A stretch of DNA of 64,000 nucleotides from Przewalskia tangutica. Taxonomy: Eukaryota; Streptophyta; Magnoliopsida; Solanales; Solanaceae. The translations under genes were made by a program, and so were the position numbers. Under the pieces are notes generated by a model. It did no database searches and was not told the origin of the DNA. It saw nothing but the letters and a program-made list of their open reading frames with translations. The stretch lies in contig CM056724.1 in NCBI GenBank assembly GCA_029844215.1, positions 89,175,093 to 89,239,092 on the forward strand, read 5' to 3'. This document shows, in pieces, positions 54,523-64,000 of this stretch; positions within the stretch are counted from its first letter, which is position 1, and each line of letters opens with the position of its first letter.

Positions 54523-56479
54523 TGTCACGACCCGAACCCGGGCCCGTGACTGGTGCCTTACCCCGGGCACCCTAGTGATATAACATCAGAGTAATCAGCG
54601 GAACATAAAACAAGACATGAAAATATTAAGAAGTAAGAAACAGTAATCGGAGAAAACTTGCCTTACGGCATATATATAAATCAATTTTAAAACCGAACAG
54701 TTACATCCCATTACAACTCGCGCCCACAAAGCATACGGACTTCTAAGAATGATACGACAATAATGGCGGGACGGGGCCCCGCCATACCGCGAATGTAAAT
54801 ACCTACAACGACGTGACTATACCACCGATAAGCCTCCGGAGAAACGGAGCTTCCATACGTTGAATCGTGACCGAGAACTAGGATCAACGATCGTGTACCT
54901 CAACTCGGCGTGACGCGGCCTCGGCGAGGTCGATAACAGTACCAAGTATGTGAAACTGTAAAGTACTTAAATGAAAACATATCATTTTAAAATCAGTTTT
55001 GCAAGTATGTATGAAACAACGAGTAACCGCATATAGTGCCATATCATAAACAAGAGCAATAGGTAAATCAGAATGTCTTTTCTAGGTGCGAATGATCAAG
55101 CAGGCCAATTGCCCATAGTATCACCATGCAAGCCTAATCTCGACTCCGTAGTCCGCATAGGCCACTCATATAGGCCCGCATAGGGTATGTAACCCCGCAT
55201 CGAGGTAGCTACTCCTCGGCATCGCCCCGACCCGCATCCGCATGGCCACGAGACCGCGTGACCACAAGGGCCGCAAACTAACTCGGAACTCCGTAGTTCC
55301 GCATGGATCCTCGGACCCGCATGAGGTATTCTCGAATCATGGTCCTGCATCACCGAGTCTACCTCGCGTAAAAGCTACACAAGTCTTACGTAATACGGTC
55401 TATGTAATTACGATTCGGTACTCTTCTTTCAAAAGGTTTCTTATTATTCAGCTTAAGTCAAAAGACATTGCCGCTAACTACGTTCATTTCTATATATAGT
55501 ATACTTCAACTATATATTCTACAACATGTAATTTCCAATTACAATAGAAGGTCAAGAGTGTTTACCTCGATAAGCCCAAAATTATCCGAGTTTAAATGTC
55601 GATCCTGAGCAAGGTTTAGCTCCTACTGCGCTCAGGCCGCTCCACACAACCCTTAGAAGTTCTAACCAACTTCTACTTAATACTCCAACCAACTATGGAG
55701 ATTTTCCTTGTGGTTTCGGTTTTGTGACTAAGGAAGTATAATAGTATTTACGGGCTTTTCAGATAAGTATAACCTTAGAATACTACAAGGTATACGGCTA
55801 AGGTAATTTGGGCATTATAACAATACTTTTGAGAGTATTTCTACCAAGAGGGGGGGTATTTATACGAGACAACACCACAAGGGGGGGTGTATACCCCTCG
55901 GCCTACCCCACTAGGGGGGGGGGTACTCTCGGCCAAGGGGGGGGGGGAGGGGCTCTCGGCCAAGAGGGCCTCACAAGGGGGAGGACGAGAACACCACTCA
56001 AAGGGAGGGAGGATTTTAACACTTAGGAAATTTTAGGAATGGATGAAGAAGTCTTCCAAAGGGGGGGTATTTATAGGTCTAGCAAAGGCCAACCAATGGC
56101 CAAGATCATGCCAAGTGCATAGCAAGTGTAGGGCCAAGATCATGCCAAGTGCACCTAATCCATCTACCACCAAAATATCCTACCTACTACTTGACAAAAA
56201 CCCACCCATTTCGTCCACCCTTGACCGCCCAAGTCCTTCCAAAGAGAGGGTGACAAGTGTCGCCCTCTTGTTGGTCCAAAATGTTTCGTCTCTCAGAAAA
56301 ATCCACAAAAATTAAAAATGACATAGCCGGAATTTTCCCTACGAAAGCTGTGGAAACGTTTCGTCGAAAAACGACTCTAACCGGGTGTTGTGCACAAAAA
56401 ATATTCGGCCAAGCCTTATTTAAAAGTTCAAATTTTCTACGTACGTCCCACGCATATACTGGAAATACGGGGTATAACA
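54523..56479 (-). repeat. 3' LTR, minus orientation, 1957 bp
   Basis: Plus-strand ends are TGTCACGACCCGAACCCGGG and AAATACGGGGTATAACA. It is homologous in reverse complement to the solo LTR 10721-14435 but lacks its long AT-rich and repeated centre. A TATA box lies at about 56068-56078 on the minus strand. The region 55845-55990 has four runs of seven or more G. Confidence 0.88.
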
Positions 56480-56513
56480 TTCTCCCCTCCTTAGAAACAT
56501 TCGTCCCGAATGT
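56480..56513 (-). other. Polypurine tract and adjacent hairpin
   Basis: On the minus strand GGAGGGGAGAA abuts the LTR. The hairpin ACATTCG-TCC-CGAATGT (56497-56513) follows, as in the chromovirus at 24615-24632. Confidence 0.7.
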
Positions 56514-59106
56514 TCCTTCTAAGTCTCAAACCAAACGCGTGCCAGTATAGTCTTCACTACTATACTTACCTGAACAATCCTGCCACAACTGGCTACAACA
56601 ACACCTGCGCAAAAAATATTTACATCCAAGTTCACGAGGAAACACCTCTAACGTCACAAACGCTCCCATCCAAGGGTCTAAAATATAATTCCTTCGCACT
56701 TTCTCCATACAAAGAAATAGTCACATCTCTGCTCGCAATACATGCTCGCTTCTCCCTTTACTCGTCGTGATACCACTTTGTCACTTTGCCGCGAGGTTCT
56801 AGTGTCACTCCGGCGACCTAACAAATGGTACCGGCCGCACGCGATCCTCGAGGTCGTCAGACACTCGAACTCGACCACATTTCGATCATCGCATCGCTTC
56901 CAAAACTCGGGTTACTATCTCTAACGTGGTCATCATTAACCGGGAACACTGATGGATCTCGATACTTTCCGATCATAACAATACGAAGATCGGACGTATT
57001 GCCTCCTAAGTCGGACGGCAAAGCTAACATATAGGCAACCCGCCTATTCTTCACATGAACTCAAAGGGCCCAAAGTAACTCGGCTAAATTCCTCTGTTTT
57101 CCAAAACTCGTCACCCAACCCGGTGGTACTTTCAAGAAGACCACCATCAACTGAACTCTGGCGTCGCCGATTATCCGCACGATTTCTCCGAGCCGCGGAA
57201 CCTCTTCTAGACAAGCTTTACCCTATCCACGGTCTGGAACAAGCTCAACCAACTATCCGAATCTTGCCAACATCGAACCAATCGACCGACGACTTACATC
57301 CGCCCTACAAGGCTTCATAAGGCGACATCGAACACCGAAATGGTAGCTTAAACACTCCTCCACAGGAGACAACAATCCCCACAACTACCCCCGAAATCCA
57401 CACCGGCCCGAGGCGAATGCGATTCGAGACTCACCCGAAGTTCTTAACCCGCTGGTAAAACTTCCGAAACAAAAACAGTGCACTGGCTCCACATGCGTCA
57501 TAAGGTGAAGGTAGGCACCGTGCAGCCTTACAACCTTCTCGATAAATCAACACCGCGAGTACACGGTCTTTGCTGAAGACAAGGCGGTGACCTCGCCGGC
57601 CCGACCATCGGTCGAACGATCCACGAACTCGTGACTGGTTAACTAAACTTGGGCCTAACACCTCATAACCCTAACCCAAAGCGGGATCACCACAACCGAC
57701 CACCACCATACGTGTCGCGGGTTGACCGCAACGTGGCCTCAACCCGACCGACAACGCCGCAAAACGCTAGCTCCCGGGAAAACTCTCACTAATCATGTTA
57801 CGAAAACCTAGCGGTCTTCTTAGCTCACTACCTCTTTCATTCCACACTACTCAGGGACTTATCCCATAAACATAGCTCACGTGCACTATGCACTCCTATA
57901 AGGGTCAAACATAAACATACGTCTTTTACTCGAGATGGCCTTACCTTTAAGGTCTCTACGTATAACACTCTAAGGCTCACACTTTTCTATCCCCAATCTT
58001 CCCTACATCGAACCATGATTTCTAATCACAAATTACACAATCGCTATCGTAACATAGCACTTAAGATATACTCATCTCATCATACGCTACTAATCTCTGA
58101 GGTTAAGGATAAACTCAGATTCATCGCTCCACTCCTTAAGTCGTTCTAATCAAACTCGCCTGCAGGCGCATAGCTGGAAGGTGACGACTACCCATCGATC
58201 TCAAGGCTAAGTCCTCCTACAAGGACACTCTTTCGACATCGGACCACGGCGGTCGTAGTAAAACAAGTACTAACTAAAAGATGACATTCCCGGGACGACG
58301 CGTCATCCATGAACACCGGGGAAAATCGAATCCGGCCGAACCTACGTGTAGTGAGCGGAAGCTCGAGCTCGACCAACTCTGCATACCGAACGCCCCGAAC
58401 CTGTGGAGGACCTTTCGCACCGTGGATGTGCATAATCTAATCCGTGGTGAGGCGACTCGCCTCAAAAAGTTACTAAAGGACCTTCGCCGCTCGCCTCTTC
58501 TCGTCGCCCTTCGTTAACCCGTCGATCTCTACGTTTCTTGGCTGCTGCAAGCCCGCACTCGTGCCATGCTCAAGCCTAATCAAGAATTACTCTTTGCACA
58601 ACCCTTTCTAAGATATTCATCAAGACTCGCAGACATCGGTATGCTCTGCGGTAGCCAAATCCATACTAGTAATGCGAGGTTGTCTTTTCGCAATCTATAT
58701 TCTCTGTTTCCGGTCGTGGAACTGAAGGTTCAAATGTCGTGGCCGCAGTAGGAACTGCTGCCGCCGTGCTAAACTCTGCTGGGGCTGGTGACGTAGCATA
58801 ACTTCCCGAACGAAGCACCTAACTCAGGCGATGGTTGGGCCTGTGCCCTCGTAACCCTCTGTACTCTACTCGCGACTCCTCGATCGCCTTGCCCTCCGGG
58901 CGGGTTTGCCTACGCGGAGGCATAGCGGTAAGGAAAAGAAATACGTGAGAGGGTCCAACTTACAACACACGGCTAAGGCACGATCTCGAGTGAGAAGAAT
59001 AGAAACCAATCCTAAATATCCTATAGCCTCACGATTATTGGTGTGGTGCGCACACCGATAATCAAGACTTCATCGGATACTGCTCAGACACTTTCCGAGG
59101 ATTAAA
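56514..59106 (-). pseudogene. Internal region with gag N-terminus relic
   Basis: At 58923 (minus) a frame starts MPPRRQTRPEGKAIEESRVE, typical of the start of gag in plant chromoviruses, and stops about 35 codons later. Other frames on both strands are short. The sequence has unusually high density of small frame breaks compared with its age as judged from the AT-rich parts of the LTRs. I found no RT or integrase motif. Confidence 0.5.
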
Positions 59107-59122
59107 TGCTCGATACCACTTT
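59107..59122 (-). other. Primer binding site (initiator-Met type)
   Basis: The minus strand reads AAAGTGGTATCGAGCATT next to the 5' LTR. GTGGTATCGAGCA is close to the TTGGTATCAGAGCA form. Confidence 0.7.
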
Positions 59123-59426
59123 TGTCACGACCAACCGGCCCGTGGATCGTGCCTTACCCGCACCCTAGTGATACAACATCGAGTAATCACGAACATAAAA
59201 CAAGACATGAAAATATTAAGAAGTAAGCGATGTCGGAGAAAACTTGCCTTACGGCATATATATAAATCAATTTTAAAACCGAACGATTACATCCCATTAC
59301 AACTCGCCACAACAAGATTACGGACTTCTAAGAATGATATGAATAATGGCGGACAGGCCCCGCCATACCCCGAATGTAAATACCTACAACGACGGACTAT
59401 ACCACCGATAAGCCTCCGAGAAACGG
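59123..59426 (-). repeat. 5' LTR, left part only
   Basis: It aligns with 54523-54850 up to CGAGAAACGG. AT-rich stretches are identical, whereas C/G-rich words carry small indels and substitutions (see findings). The rest of the LTR should lie beyond the nested insertions and outside the window. Confidence 0.8.
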
Positions 59427-62338
59427 TGTTACACCCAAAGTCCGGACATGTATAAGAGAATATGCGTAAGGAATCAAGACTTAGAAATTAGTACGAAAGG
59501 AAGAATTGTTTTTCCGACAGAAAATCTTAGAACGCGTCGGAAAGGAAAAATGGTCGTGGTTGATAATTGGAGTCTCAACATGCATTATTTGAAGAGTATG
59601 GAACTTATTAACATTATGGAAATTTATTTTTACGGATTTGGTCATGTGGGGCCCACCCGAGGAATTTTACGTTTTGTGGGGCCCACGAGGGTTACAGAAT
59701 TTTATGGACGAATGAGAGGGCGACACGTGGCACCCCCCACATGTGGTCTTGGACGAAATTTAGTGAGGGTAAAATGGTCATTGACCACCTTGGAAGATTA
59801 GTCTTGCTTGCATGACATTGTTGACTTGTCAACTTGTCCACATGGGCTTGATCCTAGTGAAACCCATCCAAGCCTCACATTTGTTGTAATCTAAGCCCTC
59901 CAATGTGTTTTAAATACTACACTAGTAGCAAGACTTGGCATTTCTACACTTAGAATTATTTCACTCACTTTTGTTCTTCAAGCATGCTCTCGGGTTCAAG
60001 GTCTTGTCCACACAAAAAATTTGTAGTTTTGATCCATTAGCCATAAGACTTAAACCCAAGGTTCCTAAGAGTGTTGTAAGGATATCTCAATAGAAAGATT
60101 TCGGAAAAGTGGCGTTTTCGTATTAGTCGCAAGGCGGAAACTTGAGGAGTTCTTCAACTTTGAAGTTGGAACTTGAAGATGGGTTCTTCATAGGCCTCTA
60201 AGGAGTGCTTGGAGCGGATTGGAACCTAAGGAAAGGAGCTAAGAATTTCTAAGGCGCGACTTTGAATCTTGGAAATTTTAAGGGCTTGGAAAGGTATAAA
60301 TTTTGTCGTTTTAGCAATTAAGGTTACTTATTGATTGTAGCTATGGATATTAGCAAGCATGAGTTATATAGTATGAAGTTTGATAAGTATTTTGGCTATT
60401 GGAACCCTAATCCGAAAACTAGCATGTTAGCCTTAATATTACAATTCAAGTCGATTATTAGTTTAAGTCGTCGCATGTTGTTTAAAGAAGGAAATTGTAG
60501 TTGTTGAAGTTGTTTATGACTATATAACATGTTGGACCTTAGAACTTGGATTGAAAAAGGATTGGAAAAGACTTAGTGTTGTTGGTTGTAAAGTTAGCCG
60601 AGAATTGACTTTGGTTATTAAACTACTTGGTATGAATTGTGGGGCGGAATTTTACACGTATTGTAAGGCGTGTAATCCCCTTGGTTTGGTTGTTGTTTGG
60701 AGCCTTAAATGTGGCGTGTTGGTTATTGTATTCGGCCTTGAAAAAGGTGGCAAAGTGAGTAGAAACAAAGGAAGTGCTGCCCGATTTTCCGTAGAATTAG
60801 AGACCGTATACTTAGTATTATTCTACGTTGAGACTAGAAGTTGATGGTCTTGTTGTGACCATTATAGGTTGACACTTCTACGTACGGCGTATTCGGCTTA
60901 GCTTGTGGATTTAGCCGAAAAGGTATGTGAACTATCTCCTCTTCTAGCATGATTCCTTAAGATAAAGAAAGTAAGTTCTACTCCTTAAATGATCCATTCC
61001 TTGGTTGTACTTGAATTGCCTAGAATAGAATTTGTTCTATGTACTTCCTTGATTGTACTTTGATGTTTAGATTGTAAGTTGTAAAATCCATTTTCTTAGT
61101 GAAGTTTGGATTCTTAAAAGTGAAAGTATTTTACTTAAAGTACATGGAGTCTTGAAAAGGAAGTGGTTTCCAAACCTTTTGGCTAGTGCCTTAGTTCCAA
61201 AACCTAATGGTCATTATAATGACTTTAGGGGAGTCAAAGGAGTGATTTACTTAATTGTTTTAAAAGAGGAGAAATGACATGATTTAAGAGAAGTAACTTG
61301 TTTTAAAGGTGTGAGTTACTTGAGGTTTAAAAGTAGAAGAAACTTGTTTTCTAAATATTAAGAGGCTTGAAGTATTTTGAAAGTTTGTGATACTTGGTTT
61401 TAAGTATAAGTCTCCTGGTTATAAAAAGAATGAAATTGTCTAAAAACCATAAAGGGTTATAACGGCTTTATGGGAAGTTGGTTATAACGGCTTTATGGAA
61501 GGTTTAGAAAGTTGTCTATTTTTGATTAATGGGCATAAGTTGCCTAGATTGTGAAAATTTGAAGTTACTTGATTTCAAGCTTTGAAATGAGTTTTTTAAA
61601 AGTGTAGTAACTTACTTTGAAAAATAGACACACCTCGATACTACGGGTGTTAGTATCTTGGGGTTTTACATAAAAAAGAGTCTTTTGAAAAGAATGTACG
61701 TACGTAGTACTTTGGCTTGTTTAATTTAGGATTTTTCTATGTGTGCCTTGATAAGTACTTTGGCTTGTTTAATTGAGAATTATTCTATGTGTGCCTTGAT
61801 AAGTACTTTGGCTTGGTTAATTGAGAATTAGCATATGTGTGCTGGTGATAGCCTTTGAGTGCAAGTATTATGTTTTATTACGTTGCCGCGACTCTCGGTT
61901 GGAGGTACCGTCTTGTTATAAGTTTACTTGGATGTACCGATAGTAATGTGGGATTCCGGGGCATGTGACCAGGAGGCGGGTAGAATCCCCGGATTTTATA
62001 GGACATTATCGTCCCGAGAAACGGGCCGCGGTATACCTTACGCGCACTATATGACATTATCGTCCCGAAACGGGCGGCAATATACCTTACGCGCAGACTA
62101 TATGACATTATCGCCCCGCAGACGGGCCGGCGGTATACCTTACGCGAACTATATGACATTATCGCCCCAGACGGGCGGGCAAGATACCTTACGCGGACTA
62201 TATGACATTATCGCCCCAGAGACGGGTCGGGCGGATACCTTACGCGCACTATATGACATTATCGCCCCGTAGATGGGCGGGCAAAGATACCTTTACGGAA
62301 GACTATATGACATTATCGCCGAGAAATGGGCGGGCGGT
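59427..62338 (+). repeat. Plus-strand LTR of a related gypsy family, interrupted at its right
   Basis: It starts TGTTACACCCAAAGTCCGG after AACGG, a possible target copy. Like the solo LTR at 10721 it includes GGTTATAACGGCTTTATGG and a GTACGTAGTACTTT word, and a GC-rich tandem repeat near its right. The frames at 59448-59801 and 60551-60844 have no known domain. It is broken at 62339 by another LTR. Confidence 0.7.
61990..62338 (+). repeat. Tandem repeat, about 51-bp unit, seven copies
   Basis: Each unit carries CTATATGACATTATCGCCCC, then ACGGGCGG-like bases and ATACCTTACGCG. The frames at 61878-62272 on both strands are made of it. Confidence 0.88.
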
Positions 62339-64000
62339 TATCACGACCGAATCTGGGCCCGTGGATCGTGCCTTACCGGGCACCCTAGTGATACAACATC
62401 GAGTAATCGGAATATAAAACACATACATGAAACAAATGAAGTACAAAACGATGTCGAGGAAAACTTGTCTTTCGGCATATATATAAATAACAACTCCTAC
62501 AAATGAACAGTTTAATCCTTTTTACAACCCCGCCTACAAGCGATTCTATGCACTTAAGAAATGATACGACAACAATGGCGGGGCGGGGCCGTCATACCCC
62601 GAATGTAAATACCTACAACGACAGTGGACTATACCAAGATAAGCCTCCGAGAAACGGAGCTTTCCCAACGCCGAATGACCACTAAGAGCGAGGATCAACG
62701 GCGGTGTACCTTTACTGCGGCATGAACGCGGCCCGAAGAGTCAAGATAACAGTACCAAGTATGTGAAATCGAAAATAAATCGTAAATGAAATCATAGTAG
62801 TCTATATAAAGCGGGAGACATGTATGATAACCAAACTACGATTCACAATAAATAGCGATCATGTCAAGTCGTGGACTCACGCCAAAGTTATCACAATAAA
62901 ACCGTGCGGGGCAAGTACGAAGGCATAGCCGACTACTAAGACCCGCACCAAAAATACCACAAATCGTATCCCGAGGTCTTTCTAGACGCACTACATGATC
63001 GGCCGCCACTCGCGCAATATCAATGCGGCGTCTATCCTCGGAACTCTCGCGACTCGCATAGGTCACCCGCACCGCGTGAGGTATTCCTCGAATCATGGTC
63101 CTGCATCACCGAGGTATACCCGCATCGGCGGCTAACCCTCGGTATCCGCCTAGGCTCCCGCAGCCCGCATAGTCTCAAAAGACCGCATAGTCTCAACAGA
63201 CCGCATAGGGAATCCCCCGCATCAGGCTAAACACCCGGAATGATCAATCCTGGAGCTACCGCACTCCGCATAGTCACAAGGGCGCATAGCGTATAGACGC
63301 ATCAAGGGTGGCAAGCCCTCGGTATAATAAGTCAAGGGGTATGTGATACAATAACGATCTAGCGGGCATAACGTTTGACAACGTAAGCACAACAAGAGTG
63401 ACCCCCTTACACAATAATCACAAGATACTAATACACGTAGCATCCTAACATGCTTACTTATCAAATCAACAAGAAAGTATTACAAGGCTATCACAAACCT
63501 AATACAATCAAGTTATTCACACAAGGTACTTTCTACTAACAAGTTCGGGTACCTATCCCCAAAGTACTTCATACATTAAATCTTTAAAAGATACGTTACT
63601 TCACAAAAACCACACAATACCTGTAGTATATGAAAAATAGAGTGATTATCTTTTTAGAGTAAATCAATTACTTCTCTTTGTAAAATCAAGTAGACACATT
63701 CTATTCCAATGTTCAAGTTTGCCTAATTTCCAATGTTCAAGTTTGCCTAGTTTCCATGTTCAAGTTTGCCTAGTTTCCAATGTTCAAGTTTGCCTTTTTA
63801 GAAAGGTTTCGTAGTTCATAGTCTTATTCATTTAAGAATATAATTCTCCTTTAAACAACTGAGAACATAAGCCTTATATGTGAGTAGGATATTCTTGTTT
63901 ATAACAATCTTATTACAATGACCATGATCTAGAAATATCATTTTGTCTCATCTTAGCTTCTATGCAGATGGAAGTTTCTCTGGTTTTAATAATACTTAAT
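62339..64000 (-). repeat. Minus-strand LTR of the 10721/54523 family, cut by right window edge
   Basis: It begins TATCACGACCGAATCTGGGC (TG mutated to TA) and continues with the AAGCCTCCGAGAAACGGAGC and AACAGTACCAAGTATGTG words of the family. Its last 150 bp match the solo LTR at about 12640-12780 in reverse complement (for example CTATGCAGATGG and ATTTTGTCTCATCTTAG). At 63700-63795 the phrase GTTCAAGTTTGCCTA repeats four times. Confidence 0.8.

Larger units (their letters stand above)
54523..59426 (-). mobile_element. Ty3/gypsy element with gag remnant only, interrupted in its 5' LTR
   Basis: The 3' LTR (54523-56479), polypurine tract, a 2.6-kb internal region, an initiator-Met-type primer site and the left part of the 5' LTR (59123-59426) are all in minus orientation. 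The internal region is too short for gag-pol, and only the beginning of a gag is recognised, so this is a deletion derivative. The 5' LTR is cut at 59426 by another LTR. Confidence 0.8.

Noticed and set aside
55808..56026. Gly-rich frame
   Set aside because: Translation of poly-G runs in an LTR.
61878..62272. Frames of about 93 and 114 residues on both strands
   Set aside because: They follow a 51-bp tandem repeat inside an LTR.

Overview
This window is plant nuclear DNA, very probably from Solanaceae or a close asterid. The evidence is long-LTR Ty3/gypsy elements, tRNA-derived SINEs and Stowaway-type MITEs that look like families abundant in Solanaceae, a plastid-type trnM pseudogene, and plant-style split genes. 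The species call rests on recognising these families by eye; no search was run. Most of the 64 kb is nested transposable elements. I support only two host genes.

Left block (1-17.8 kb): a decayed Athila/Tat-type Ty3/gypsy element on the minus strand (1-4960, running off the left edge) sits inside the 5' LTR of a plus-strand, Ogre-like long-LTR element (4961-16991). The internal region of that second element has no recognisable gag-pol. It carries five dispersed copies of a stem-loop unit (6.9-8.9 kb), a 46-bp tandem array of about 23 units (9.4-10.5 kb), and a 3715-bp solo LTR of another family (10721-14435) flanked by a perfect ACAAC target duplication. An older LTR end of related sequence follows, up to 17838.

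Middle (17.8-39 kb): an intronless DUF761-type gene of unknown function (18348-19052, minus) and a MITE. Next comes a structurally complete but mutated 10-kb chromovirus (21954-31975, minus) with 2.6-kb LTRs, a TCGTG target duplication, iMet-type primer site, polypurine tract, gag, protease, RT, RNase H, integrase and chromodomain relics. It interrupts an unclassified repeat. A minus-strand LTR fragment, local duplications, SINE-like pieces, a MITE and an (AT)n tract lead up to the second host gene.

TIM50 (39087-50958, plus): ten exons encode a 341-residue mitochondrial inner-membrane import receptor (TIM23 complex) with an Arg-rich presequence, one membrane segment and an FCP1/HAD-like domain whose catalytic acid motif is degenerate. 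The large introns hold SINEs, a TRIM-like mini LTR element, a MITE, a three-copy local duplication and a plastid-type trnM pseudogene.

Right block (51-64 kb): MITEs, an internally deleted Mutator-like transposase relic, then nested gypsy LTRs. These are a minus-strand gag-remnant element (54523 to at least 59426), a plus-strand LTR inside its 5' LTR (59427-62338), and a further minus-strand LTR running off the right edge (62339-64000).

The observations most worth a second look are three: the five stem-loop units whose pairing is kept while sequence changes; the 46-bp array built from two hairpins sharing a loop; and clustered, shared indels at C/G-rich patches in two LTR copies, which may be a long-read consensus artefact at methylated sites.
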